Source: Thalassolituus sp. (lineage in GTDB: Bacteria; Pseudomonadota; Gammaproteobacteria; Pseudomonadales; Oceanobacteraceae). From it: DNA of 64,000 bases. The translations under genes were made by a program, and so were the position numbers. This document shows positions 55,348-63,984 of this stretch, in pieces. Below the pieces are notes generated by a model. It was not told where the DNA came from and made no database searches. It saw nothing but the letters and a program-made list of their open reading frames with translations. The stretch covers positions 1 to 64,000 of the forward strand of contig PDUK01000002.1 in assembly GCA_006212115.1 (NCBI GenBank). Direction: 5' to 3'. How positions within the stretch are numbered: position 1 is the first letter of the stretch; each line of letters starts with the position of its first letter.

Positions 55348-56352
55348 CTAAGGCGATTCTGCCAGCACCACTACGCGTAAAGGAGCGGGATATCCTTCGG
55401 CGGTTTTATTGCTGTCTTCCGGATCAAGAAAATCCGGCAATGAGTTGAAGCGCATCCAGTCGGTGCTACGTTGCTCATCCAAAGAGGTCTGATTCAGATC
55501 AACGACGCGGGCGTTGCGTAAACCAGCCCGACGACACCACAACAACAAGGTCTCCACAGAAGGCAAGAACCAAACGTTTCGCATCATGGCGTAGCGATCT
55601 TCTGGCATCAGTACCTCGCCCAGCTCACCTTCAATCACGAGAGTTTCGAGCACCAACTGCCCACCCGGACGTAAGGTATCCCGGAGTTCCTGAAGATGAT
55701 CGATGGGGGATTTACGATGGTAAAGCACCCCCATGGAAAAGGTAGTATCAAAGGCGCGTAAACGTGCGGGCACATCTTCCATACGCAGTGGCAGAAGATC
55801 GATATTCAGCTTGCCAAGTGCCCGTTCTGCGTAGCGTTTGTACGCCTGAAACTGCATCAGAAATAAACGTGACGGATCAATACCCACCACTCGTCCAGCA
55901 CCTTCACCCAGCATGCGCCACATGTGGTAGCCAGAACCACACCCCACATCCAGAATGTTGCGCCCGGTTAACGGAGCAAGATGCGGTGCGACCCGATCCC
56001 ACTTCCAATCAGAACGCCACTCGGTATCCACGTGGGTATCGAAAAACTGAAACGGCCCTTTGCGCCAGGGCATCAAACCGCGAAGCCCAGCTTCAACGGT
56101 CGACGCATCATTCTCTGACAGTCCCGCCTTGGTAAGACGAAGATCATGCGCCGTGAGATCACACTGATCGGGCGTGATCTCAGGCAAAGAATTCAGAGCC
56201 GTTAACCAACGCGCCTGATCGCCATGCTCTTTGTCGTGCAAAAATAATTGCAGCTGCTCGGGCAGTACCTGCCCCCAAGGTGCAAACTTCCCGTCTTGTA
56301 AAAAGGCGTGCACATCATCAAACCAGGGAAGTAAGGAATCGTCGGTTGTCAT
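55348..56352 (-). CDS. cmoB: tRNA U34 carboxymethyltransferase CmoB
   Basis: Uses carboxy-SAM to convert ho5U34 to cmo5U34 in tRNA. RKGPFQFFDTHVDTEWRSDW near residue 95, SAM motif NILDVGCGSGYHMWRMLGEG near 130, FSMGVLYHRKSPIDHL near 205 and the C-terminal TSLDEQRSTDWMRFNSLPDF are hallmark CmoB segments. 334 residues. It follows cmoA by two bases. Confidence 0.96.
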   Translation of the reverse strand: MTTDDSLLPWFDDVHAFLQDGKFAPWGQVLPEQLQLFLHDKEHGDQARWLTALNSLPEITPDQCDLTAHDLRLTKAGLSENDASTVEAGLRGLMPWRKGPFQFFDTHVDTEWRSDWKWDRVAPHLAPLTGRNILDVGCGSGYHMWRMLGEGAGRVVGIDPSRLFLMQFQAYKRYAERALGKLNIDLLPLRMEDVPARLRAFDTTFSMGVLYHRKSPIDHLQELRDTLRPGGQLVLETLVIEGELGEVLMPEDRYAMMRNVWFLPSVETLLLWCRRAGLRNARVVDLNQTSLDEQRSTDWMRFNSLPDFLDPEDSNKTAEGYPAPLRVVVLAESP

Positions 56353-56354
56353 AG

Positions 56355-57080
56355 TTATTTGATCGCGAGATAAGAGACAAAATTAAAGCACTGATACCAA
56401 CGGATCACGTTAGAAAAACCAGCATCCAGCAAGCGTTGACGATGAACGTCTTCGGTTTCAGGAATCAGAACATTTTCAATGGCACTGCGCTTTTGAGCGA
56501 TTTCAAGATCGGAATACCCGTTGGCTCGTTTGAAATCATGGTGCAGTGTGTCCTGAATCGACTGTTCATCCTCAGAAAAAGCGATTTTCTCGGACAAAAT
56601 CAGCGCTCCACCCTGGCAGGTAGCCGCCGCGATATTGGATAACAGAGCCAAACGCTGCTCCGGCGCAATAAACTGCAACACAAAATTCAGTGCCGTGACC
56701 GAGGCATTTTCAATCGGATATTCGCAGATATCGGCGCACACCAAATCCACGGCTGGGCCGTCGTCATCCAACGCCAGATAATGACCAGCACGCTCGAGCA
56801 TGGATTCCGAATTATCAATGCCGATGATCCGACAGCCTTCCGCCGTCAGGGCGTGACGCATCGCTAACGTCACCGCGCCCAGTGAGCAGCCAAGATCGTA
56901 AATATTGGTATGAGATTTCGCATAACGCGCGGCGATAATGCCGGACATAGCGACCGTCTCGGCGTAGCCGGGAACAGACCGCTTAATCATGTCCGGGAAC
57001 ACTCGGGCTACGGCGGTGTTGAATTCAAAGTCGGCTACGCGATCATGTGCCTGAGTATAAATATCGTCGCGCTCACTCAT
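56355..57080 (-). CDS. cmoA: Carboxy-SAM synthase CmoA
   Basis: Makes carboxy-S-adenosylmethionine from SAM and prephenate for CmoB. It shows VARVFPDMIKRSVPGYAETV near residue 24, the SAM motif IYDLGCSLGAVTLAMRHAL near 59, and the C-terminal RWYQCFNFVSYLAIK, all family signatures. 241 residues. ATGA overlap with the rmuC stop. Confidence 0.96.
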   Translation of the reverse strand: MSERDDIYTQAHDRVADFEFNTAVARVFPDMIKRSVPGYAETVAMSGIIAARYAKSHTNIYDLGCSLGAVTLAMRHALTAEGCRIIGIDNSESMLERAGHYLALDDDGPAVDLVCADICEYPIENASVTALNFVLQFIAPEQRLALLSNIAAATCQGGALILSEKIAFSEDEQSIQDTLHHDFKRANGYSDLEIAQKRSAIENVLIPETEDVHRQRLLDAGFSNVIRWYQCFNFVSYLAIK

Positions 57081-58699
57081 GATGGGGTCTCGCTGGAGGC
57101 TTTCGGTTCTGACACTGGCTCAGATACAGAGTCGGACAGCAGCTCAAACTCTGCTTGCTGCTCTGATGTAGGTTTTGACGCCCGTGTTTGTGCTTGTGCT
57201 TCGTACAGGTCGTGCTCAGAGTTGGCTTCTTCCACCAGCGCCTTGGCCATTTCTTTCTTGGCGCGCACACCAAGTTTGCGGAACTGATCGGCCTGATTAA
57301 TCAGGTTACCGCGACCGCCCTTGAGTGCTTTCCAGGTGTCATCGTAGGTACCCTGTACGGTATTGATCTGACGCCCCATGGTTTCCATGCGCTCAACCAC
57401 GATAGCCAGCTTGTCGTAAATTTTACCGGCTTGGTCCGCGAGTTTTTCCGTGCTTTTATTGCGACGTTCAATCGCCCAGATACTGGCGACGGTCCGCAGT
57501 GTCGCAAGTAAGGTCGTGGGTGTGACGACCACAATACGACGCTCAAAGGCTTCGTTAAACAAGTTATCGTCGTGTTCAAACGCGACCATAAACGCAGGTT
57601 CTACCGGCATAAATAAGAAAACAAAATCCGGTGAATTTAATCCATCCAGCTGCTGATAGGCCTTCTCGCTGAGGCTACGAATATGCTGGCGAATGGCCTC
57701 AACATGGCGACGAGCACACTGCTGTCGTTCTGCATCGCTGTCCGCATTTACCATGTCAGTGTAGGCATTCAGTGAGACTTTTGAGTCGACCACAATGTGT
57801 TTGTCATCGGGCAAATTAATGATGACATCCGGGCGGAAACGTTTGCCGTCATCGTTATTTAATGACTGCTCACGGATAAATTCTTCGCCTTCGCGCAGAC
57901 CGGACTTTTCCAGTACCGTCTGCAGGACCATTTCACCCCAGTTACCCTGAGTTTTCTTCTCGCCGCGTAACGCCGTCGTCAATGCGTGCGCTTCGGCGCT
58001 CATTTGCTGATTCAGCTTGTGCAGCTCGCCAATCTGAGCCTGCAACGACGCCCGATCTTTGGCATCAGCCACATACACGTCTTCGACTTTCTTTTTCAGT
58101 CCATCCAATTGCTCACGGAACGGATTCAGTAAAGTATTGATGCCCTGCTGGCTCTGCTCACTGAACTGTTTGGTTTTCTGATCAAAAATCTTTTGCGATA
58201 GGTGTTCAAATTCTTTCAGCAATTGCTCGCGGGATTCCTGAATCACCGCCAGCTTTTCATCGGCGTTACGCTGCTCCTGCTGACGTGCCTCCTGCTCAGT
58301 CGCAAGTCGCGCCTGAACCTCATTCAGGTTTTGCTGCAACTGCAATACCTTGTTCTCGGTGTCCGTCAGGCGTTGCGCCAGAGCCTGCTCCTGACGTTGC
58401 AACGCTCCCAACTTTTCCTGCTCTCGCGCCAATGCCAACGCAGCGTCTTTCTCTTGAGCACGACTCTGATGTAACTGAGACTTTTCATCTTCAAAGTCCA
58501 CCAGCAAAGACTCTTTTTCATCTTTTAATCGATTAAGCTGCTCCAGCAACCTGTCCTGCTCCACCGCATTATTTACAACCTGCTGGGAGGCCCTGCGATC
58601 TCTGGCCAGCCAGCCAAGAGAAACCGACAGCAGGACAAAAACACCGAAAAATAAAATGAGTGCGTAGGACGGCATCCCGGACAGGACAGAATCAATCAT
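57077..58699 (-). CDS. rmuC: RmuC family protein
   Basis: Predicted nuclease-fold protein linked to limiting recombination at inverted repeats. One N-terminal membrane segment (about residues 9-27), a long coiled coil (about 40-170), then the RmuC core: GNWGEMVLQTVLEKSGLREG near residue 252, HIVVDSKVSLNAYTDMVNA near 304, FLFMPVEPAFMVAFEHD near 365 and TPTTLLATLRTVASIW near 397. The last 40 residues are Ser/Glu-rich. 540 residues. Confidence 0.93.
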   Translation of the reverse strand: MIDSVLSGMPSYALILFFGVFVLLSVSLGWLARDRRASQQVVNNAVEQDRLLEQLNRLKDEKESLLVDFEDEKSQLHQSRAQEKDAALALAREQEKLGALQRQEQALAQRLTDTENKVLQLQQNLNEVQARLATEQEARQQEQRNADEKLAVIQESREQLLKEFEHLSQKIFDQKTKQFSEQSQQGINTLLNPFREQLDGLKKKVEDVYVADAKDRASLQAQIGELHKLNQQMSAEAHALTTALRGEKKTQGNWGEMVLQTVLEKSGLREGEEFIREQSLNNDDGKRFRPDVIINLPDDKHIVVDSKVSLNAYTDMVNADSDAERQQCARRHVEAIRQHIRSLSEKAYQQLDGLNSPDFVFLFMPVEPAFMVAFEHDDNLFNEAFERRIVVVTPTTLLATLRTVASIWAIERRNKSTEKLADQAGKIYDKLAIVVERMETMGRQINTVQGTYDDTWKALKGGRGNLINQADQFRKLGVRAKKEMAKALVEEANSEHDLYEAQAQTRASKPTSEQQAEFELLSDSVSEPVSEPKASSETPS

Positions 58700-58706
58700 G
58701 CAAGCA

Positions 58707-59393
58707 TTACCCTAACAATTGGTTTAATGAATCAATCACCAGATCGGGGGCACTGCCACGGATATCTTCCCCGTGGTTATAGCCATACGTCACGGCAACA
58801 CTTGCGACACCAGCGGATTTCGCAGCCTGAATATCGGCACGCGAGTCCCCCACCATCAGAGTGTTCTCAACACTGATACCCAGTTCCTTGCACGCATGCA
58901 GTACAGGTACCGGCGACGGTTTTCTTTCGGAGAGATCATCTCCGCAAAGCAAAAATTCGAAGTGCGAATCCCACCCCAACGACGTAATCAAGGGCTCAGT
59001 AAATTGTCGTGGCTTATTGGTTATCAGGACTTTTTTCCCTGTCGCCTGCAGAAATTCCTGAACGCCGGGAAAAGCTCCTGTAGCCTGATGAAGACAGCGC
59101 ATATAAGCCGAATCAAAATACTGACGGGCATTGGTCACCTGCGCCTGCATCAATGTTTTTGCAGCGTCCTCGTCACCATCTGCGAGCGCACGTCGCACCA
59201 GCATATCGGCGCCATCACCAACCCAGCGCGCCACCCGTTCGGAACCCGCCAGAGACATGCCGAGGATACCCAACATGCTATCTACCGCCTTCGCGAGGTC
59301 AGGCACGCTATCAATCAAGGTGCCATCCAGATCGAGCAATAACAGCTCCGGCTGATTATCGCCAGTCAAGGCACAGACGGTGGCATTAAACAT
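58707..59393 (-). CDS. gph: Phosphoglycolate phosphatase
   Basis: HAD-family phosphatase. Motif I LLLDLDGTLIDSVPDL at residues 18-33, motif II VLITNKPRQF near 120 and motif III MVGDSRADIQAAKSAGV near 175 are complete. 228 residues matches Gph, and the usual gamma-proteobacterial partner rpe lies just upstream (2-base gap). Confidence 0.9.
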   Translation of the reverse strand: MFNATVCALTGDNQPELLLLDLDGTLIDSVPDLAKAVDSMLGILGMSLAGSERVARWVGDGADMLVRRALADGDEDAAKTLMQAQVTNARQYFDSAYMRCLHQATGAFPGVQEFLQATGKKVLITNKPRQFTEPLITSLGWDSHFEFLLCGDDLSERKPSPVPVLHACKELGISVENTLMVGDSRADIQAAKSAGVASVAVTYGYNHGEDIRGSAPDLVIDSLNQLLG

Positions 59394-59395
59394 AA

Positions 59396-60070
59396 TCAGC
59401 TACCGACCTTAGCGATTTCAGCACGCATATTTTCGATGACTGTTTTATAGTCAGGCGCATTAAAAATCGCCGAACCGGCAACAAACATATCCGCACCAGC
59501 CGCGTAAATTTCACCAATATTATCGACCTTCACACCACCATCGATCTCCAGGCGGATGTCGTAACCGGACTCGTCGATCTTCTTACGTGCCTCACGCAGT
59601 TTATCCAGGGTCGCAGGAATAAAAGACTGCCCACCAAAACCGGGGTTTACTGACATCAACAGCACAACATCGAGTTTATCCATCACATAATCCATGTAAT
59701 GCAACGGCGTTGCAGGGTTGAAAACCAATCCGGCTTTGCATCCCGCCGCTTTGATCAGTTGCAGGCTGCGGTCAATGTGATCCGAAGCTTCAGGGTGAAA
59801 GGTAATGTAGGTCGCTCCCGCCTCGGCGAAGTCACCAATCATCCGATCCACCGGACTGACCATCAGGTGCACGTCGATCGGCGCAGTGACGCCGTGATTA
59901 CGCAACGCCTTACAAACCATAGGGCCGATAGTGAGGTTGGGGACGTAATGGTTGTCCATGACATCAAAATGCACAACGTCAGCTCCCGCTGCGAGTACGT
60001 TGTCCACTTCTTCACCCAGACGGGCAAAGTCGGCTGACAGGATCGAGGGTGCGATTAAGCATTCCTTCAT
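59396..60070 (-). CDS. rpe: Ribulose-phosphate 3-epimerase
   Basis: Interconverts ribulose-5-phosphate and xylulose-5-phosphate in the pentose phosphate pathway. The N-terminal [35 protein letters not shown] near residue 34, [15 protein letters not shown] near 138 and [12 protein letters not shown] near 174 are typical. 224 residues. First gene of rpe-gph-rmuC-cmoA-cmoB. Confidence 0.97.
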   Translation of the reverse strand: MKECLIAPSILSADFARLGEEVDNVLAAGADVVHFDVMDNHYVPNLTIGPMVCKALRNHGVTAPIDVHLMVSPVDRMIGDFAEAGATYITFHPEASDHIDRSLQLIKAAGCKAGLVFNPATPLHYMDYVMDKLDVVLLMSVNPGFGGQSFIPATLDKLREARKKIDESGYDIRLEIDGGVKVDNIGEIYAAGADMFVAGSAIFNAPDYKTVIENMRAEIAKVGS

Positions 60071-60198
60071 TGTTTGGTTTCCACGGCTGTAAATTCAGCC
60101 GCTATTGTACGTGCTCCCCTGCGCCTGTGCCACGCATCATCCGGAATGCTTTTTGCTGTAGATTTGTACCGTTAACAATACGTGATTTTTCTGACGCT

Positions 60199-61290
60199 AT
60201 GACATCCTTGCCCTCTGTCCTGTTCGTCCTATCGCTGATAAGTATGTTCCCCTTCACATACGTGCATGCCGAGGACGATACATCAGCCCCCGGCAGCACC
60301 GAAACCTCGGATGATGCAGAGCAAGCTCCGGCTCCCGTGAGTCCCATGCGCGCAACGCCCTATCCTGCTTCCGAGCGCCATCAGAGCCTGATAGAGCACA
60401 TGACTCTGTTTCAAAGGGCAGAGGAAGTCATCACTCTCATCGCCGACGGCAACGGTGCGGCTGATTCGTTTTACGGCTTATTCCTGCGGGAGCGCAGTGG
60501 TAATCCGCAAGGAGGCGCTCTGATACTACACGACCTCGGTCAGCATGCTCACTGGCCAGAACTGGTAGCCCCCTTGAGAGAAGGATTAATCGAGTCGGGC
60601 TGGACCACACTGGCCATAGAACTCCCCAGCCCACCGGTGGATCGTCTGCCCGTCAGGCAGCCACAACAAGAAGTACCGTCAAGCGCAGAGACCGAAGAAA
60701 ACGATCAGGCTGACACTCCGCAAAGCCCATCAGAAGAATCGCAAGAAGAACCATCAAACGCCACTCTGGACGATCGGGAAGAACAGGAAACCAATGAGGT
60801 AGCAGGCACGACGGAAGAAACCACAGGTCCGTCGGTGGAAGAACAACGTCAAATGTACACCGGCAGCATGACAGCACGTATCAACTCGGGCCTCAGTTAT
60901 CTGGCAAGCCGCGGGCAACTTAACAATGTCATTATCGCTCATGGTGACGCTGCCGTGTGGGCTGCTGGTATTGTGCAAGCGCGCCAACGCGAGACAGAGA
61001 ATGCCAATGGCATGGTGCTGATCATGGTAGATGCACGCGAGCACCCTCTCAGCCCGCTGAGGTTAAATCAGATACTCGACACACTTGAAATCCCTGTGCT
61101 GGATATTCTTACCACCGACGCACGCTCTACCGAATGGCAGGACCAACAACGGCTGGGCGCAATGAAGCGTAAACATCGCTCTGGGTATCAACAAATACGC
61201 CTGTCGAGTGCATCAGCTGATAGCGTCACTGTGCTTCGCCGGATTCGCGGCTGGCTGAAAACCAACGCTGCTGGAACCGAACTGCCCTGA
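60199..61290 (+). CDS. DUF3530 family secreted protein
   Basis: Predicted periplasmic alpha/beta-hydrolase-like protein. Signal peptide about residues 1-25 (SVLFVLSLISMFPFTYVHA), then LFLRERSGNPQGGALILHDL near 98 and a C-terminal half (GLSYLASRGQLNNVIIAHGD near 232, LMVDAREHPLS, VLDILTTDARSTEWQDQQ). Between about residues 150 and 225 is an acidic, Glu/Ser/Thr-rich low-complexity insert. The ATG at 60199 is chosen because it starts the signal peptide; an upstream in-frame ATG at 60049 lies inside rpe. 363 residues; role unknown. Confidence 0.75.
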   Translation: MTSLPSVLFVLSLISMFPFTYVHAEDDTSAPGSTETSDDAEQAPAPVSPMRATPYPASERHQSLIEHMTLFQRAEEVITLIADGNGAADSFYGLFLRERSGNPQGGALILHDLGQHAHWPELVAPLREGLIESGWTTLAIELPSPPVDRLPVRQPQQEVPSSAETEENDQADTPQSPSEESQEEPSNATLDDREEQETNEVAGTTEETTGPSVEEQRQMYTGSMTARINSGLSYLASRGQLNNVIIAHGDAAVWAAGIVQARQRETENANGMVLIMVDAREHPLSPLRLNQILDTLEIPVLDILTTDARSTEWQDQQRLGAMKRKHRSGYQQIRLSSASADSVTVLRRIRGWLKTNAAGTELP

Positions 61291-61314
61291 CATTCGCCAA
61301 ATCTCTTCTAAACT
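61287..61314 (+). promoter_or_regulatory. Possible promoter of the chemotaxis-like/ODP pair
   Basis: CTGACA (61287-61292), 16 bases, TAAACT (61309-61314), 34 bases before the GTG start. Both hexamers are fair matches; the -35 overlaps the stop codon of the preceding gene. Confidence 0.4.
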
Positions 61315-61347
61315 CTGTGCAACGATGAAAACTTTTGGAGAGCAACC

Positions 61348-61956
61348 GTGGCCGTTCCGATATTTATAACCGCCGCCAGTGTCTCAGCTGAGCTGCATCA
61401 GGCAATGACAGAAGCGCGCGGCCTCGCACTGACGGCAAAGAATGCACGAGCCGTCGCAGTGCGGGCGGGCAGTAAAACGGTAGGGTTCCGGGCCATTACC
61501 GATTTTATCGAAGAATTGGCCAGCGCCATCATTGCGCAATCCCGGGTGATTAATCACCACGCAGAAAAGCTGTCCAATCAGGCAGTGGTGGCCTGGCAGG
61601 CAGAAAATGCCATCACGTTCTTCCGGGAGGTAGAACGTGAGAAGCCTGAACATCTGGCCTCTATTCAGCCCAGAATCCGTGAATGTGACCAGAATCTCGC
61701 CAGTCTCGACCACGAACTGCAGATAGGCCTGCGTGATCTGATTGGTCAGATTGATGAAAGTAATAAACATATACGCACTGCGAATCTGATTGCGACTTCC
61801 AGCCATGTCGAGGCGGCCACCGCCGGAGATTTCCGGGAACAGCTGGAAGTGATCGCCGACAACATCCGCAAGACCGCTGACCGCATTGCCAGCCACCTGC
61901 ATCGCGCCAACAGCCTTCTTAGCCAGAATCACAGGGAACGAAAAATCGCATGTTAG
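61348..61956 (+). CDS. Soluble helical protein resembling a chemotaxis-receptor signalling domain
   Basis: 202 residues, almost all helical, with no membrane segment. The N-terminal ARGLALTAKNARAVAVRAGS and RAITDFIEELASAIIAQSRV resemble short cytosolic chemoreceptor-like proteins seen beside ODP sensor genes; the rest has heptad character (LREQLEVIADNIRKTADRI type). I see no classical hairpin-tip motif, so it may not bind CheA/CheW. GTG start with a GGAGAG site. It overlaps the following ODP gene by 7 bases, which suggests a two-protein sensor unit. Moderate confidence in the gene, low in the function. Confidence 0.6.
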   Translation: MAVPIFITAASVSAELHQAMTEARGLALTAKNARAVAVRAGSKTVGFRAITDFIEELASAIIAQSRVINHHAEKLSNQAVVAWQAENAITFFREVEREKPEHLASIQPRIRECDQNLASLDHELQIGLRDLIGQIDESNKHIRTANLIATSSHVEAATAGDFREQLEVIADNIRKTADRIASHLHRANSLLSQNHRERKIAC

Positions 61957-62687
61957 CCACAGTACTCTACGAAGACGGTGATCACCGCTGGATCATGTTT
62001 ACCCGCGACCCGGGTAAACCCGATGCCATAAACAACACTAACCACTATCTGGTACAGAGTGGGACTGAAGCCATTCTCCTTGATCCTGGCAGTATCGAGA
62101 TGTTTGCCCCAATGCTGTCATCAGTCCTGAAGTACGTTCCGGCCGACAACATTACCCGCATGTTTGCCTCACGTCAGAGCCCGGATATTTCCTCTTCACT
62201 GGGACTTTGGGATCAAGCATTACCGAATGCTTCCTTGTTTGCGCCCTCGCTATGGGAGGGTTTCCTGAAGCACTTTGGGATGACCAACATTCATTACAAG
62301 CCCATCCCAGATGAAGGGATGACGATGACTCTGGGCCACACTCAACTTCAGTTTATTCCGGCTCACTACCTGCCCTCTCCGGCTAACTTCCATGTTTGGG
62401 ATGCTAAGGCCGGTATTCTGATGAGCGGCGATGTCGGCACTGCACCAGAGGAGCCTGGCTCTTCGCACTGGGTGGACAGTCTCGACCGACACATACCCAA
62501 AATGAAAAAGTACCATCAGCGTTGGATGCCGTCTGATGCAGCCCGTCAGGACTGGATTCGCCGGGCCAAAGCCATGGATGCCAAGATTCTTGCACCGCAG
62601 CATGGACGTCTGTTTAAAGGACCGCAGGTGAACGAATTCCTTAACTGGTTTGAGCAACTTCCTGTCGGGGTGGCGGTTCACAGCTAA
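61950..62687 (+). CDS. ODP-type metallo-beta-lactamase-fold protein with altered metal site
   Basis: Related to the oxygen-binding diiron proteins (ODP) and flavodiiron beta-lactamase domain. It has TNHYLVQSGTEAILLDPGS near residue 30, AHYLPSPANFHVWD with H139, LMSGDVGTA with D161 and LAPQHGRLF with H218. The N-terminal metal motif, normally H-x-[DE]-x-D, reads R75-Q-S77-P-D79, so two expected ligands are missing. 245 residues. Could still bind one metal, or act as a non-binding scaffold. Confidence 0.75.
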   Translation: MLATVLYEDGDHRWIMFTRDPGKPDAINNTNHYLVQSGTEAILLDPGSIEMFAPMLSSVLKYVPADNITRMFASRQSPDISSSLGLWDQALPNASLFAPSLWEGFLKHFGMTNIHYKPIPDEGMTMTLGHTQLQFIPAHYLPSPANFHVWDAKAGILMSGDVGTAPEEPGSSHWVDSLDRHIPKMKKYHQRWMPSDAARQDWIRRAKAMDAKILAPQHGRLFKGPQVNEFLNWFEQLPVGVAVHS

Positions 62688-62688
62688 C

Positions 62689-62796
62689 AGACCAGAACTC
62701 AGGCCAGAGCACCGCATGCGCGACACCTAACACGCGCGACACCTAGGGAGTAGCGTGTTAGCATGCGGCGCATCTACTCTAGGGCTATTCTGGTCT
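62689..62796. repeat. Nested inverted repeats in the spacer before the phzF-like gene
   Basis: Three nested pairs: AGACCAGAA (62689-62697) with TTCTGGTCT (62788-62796); CCGCATG (62712-62718) with CATGCGG (62762-62768); CTAACACGC (62727-62735) with GCGTGTTAG (62753-62761). All are perfect. A 12-base direct repeat GCGCGACACCTA also occurs at 62718 and 62734. The element fills nearly the whole spacer and could be a terminator, an mRNA structure or a remnant of a small palindromic element. Confidence 0.65.
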
Positions 62797-62810
62797 AAGG
62801 CACATCTGGC

Positions 62811-63632
62811 ATGGACTTACCGATTTTTCAAATTGACGCGTTTACTTTGCAAGGCAGCAAGGTACTCAGTGGAAACCCCGCTGCAGTTATACCACTGAAT
62901 GAGTGGTTGGCTGACGAACTCATGCAGATGATCGCGACAGAGAATAATCTGTCAGAAACCACTTTCTTCGTTAAAGAAGACGACACCTATCACCTTCGCT
63001 GGTTCACTCCCAGCAACGAAGTTGAGCTGTGTGGTCACGCCACCCTGGCCTCCGCGCATGTGATTCACCAGATATTAGATGACGATCGCCCGGTTCTGCA
63101 TATGTCCTGTGTTGCTGGTGATATAAGCGTCAGCGTGATCAATGAGGATAGTTTGACCCGGTATCGGCTAGACTTTCCCAACAGATCTCCAGAATTGTTA
63201 AAAGGCAAACGCGCCCTGAATAAGATCAGCAAGCTTCTCGGCGTAAACGTGCTGGAGTTACATCAGGATCGGGATCTGATCGCCGTCCTCGAGAATGAAC
63301 AGGCTGTTCGCGACTGCCAGCCTGATTTCGCTGGCCTGAAAGAATATGAGTGCTTTGCCCTGGCGATCACCGCACAATCTGACGATAAAGAGATCGACTT
63401 TGTCAGCCGCTTCTTCGCACCCAAGCAGGGAATCGATGAAGACCCGGTAACCGGATCATCATTTTGCTCACTCGGCCCACTCTGGTCTGCCAAACTCGGA
63501 AAGGACCAGTTAAAGGCGCGTCAGATCTCGTCTCGAGGTGGCGACGTAGAATTGCAGGTAAGCGAGAACACAGTTGGAATTATCGGGGCAACATACCATT
63601 ACATGCAGGGTGTCATTCGCATTCCCGAGTAA
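62811..63632 (+). CDS. PhzF-family isomerase-like protein
   Basis: Member of the PhzF/YddE fold with two similar halves. The N-terminal FQIDAFTLQGSKVLSGNPAA, the active-site glutamate E49 in NNLSETTFF, the ELCGHATLASAHV motif near residue 73 and DEDPVTGSSFCSLGP near residue 216 are all present. 273 residues. There are no phenazine genes nearby, so the substrate is unknown. Confidence 0.85.
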   Translation: MDLPIFQIDAFTLQGSKVLSGNPAAVIPLNEWLADELMQMIATENNLSETTFFVKEDDTYHLRWFTPSNEVELCGHATLASAHVIHQILDDDRPVLHMSCVAGDISVSVINEDSLTRYRLDFPNRSPELLKGKRALNKISKLLGVNVLELHQDRDLIAVLENEQAVRDCQPDFAGLKEYECFALAITAQSDDKEIDFVSRFFAPKQGIDEDPVTGSSFCSLGPLWSAKLGKDQLKARQISSRGGDVELQVSENTVGIIGATYHYMQGVIRIPE

Positions 63633-63693
63633 TACCAACAGACGTTGTCTGAATGTTTAACGCCCAACGCGGAAAAGAGCTACACTCTAGTTC

Positions 63694-63984
63694 ATGGTAT
63701 CCAACACCGCACTGCCCCCTATCATACTTCCTCCCACTCAGATTCCTGAGGGACAGCGGCCACCTGTAAACAAGCCGGAGGATCGCAATCGCGAGATTAA
63801 GGATGAGGCGCAACGTCCGCAGCGGGTCGATTACATTCCCGCCATACCCGACGATGAAGAACTTGAGAGACTGAGCCAGTCATACCGCAACGACAGACTA
63901 TCAGGACCGACGTCCGCCTATGGCGAGGTTGCCGACCTGAGCGACGTAGAAAACCGCGGCCGGCTGCTCGATATATTTGCTTGA
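63694..63984 (+). CDS. Small protein of unknown function
   Basis: 96 residues, highly charged, with a Pro-rich start (ALPPIILPPTQIPEGQRPPV) and a C-terminal half with the character of a short conserved helix (SAYGEVADLSDVENRGRLLD). No signal peptide, membrane segment or known domain. It stands alone before the right edge. I regard it as a real gene on the basis of its composition and clear open spacing; function unknown. Confidence 0.55.
   Translation: MVSNTALPPIILPPTQIPEGQRPPVNKPEDRNREIKDEAQRPQRVDYIPAIPDDEELERLSQSYRNDRLSGPTSAYGEVADLSDVENRGRLLDIFA

Noticed and set aside
62811-63632. Phenazine biosynthesis locus
   Set aside because: Only a PhzF-like gene is present; the family is broad and no other phz gene is near.
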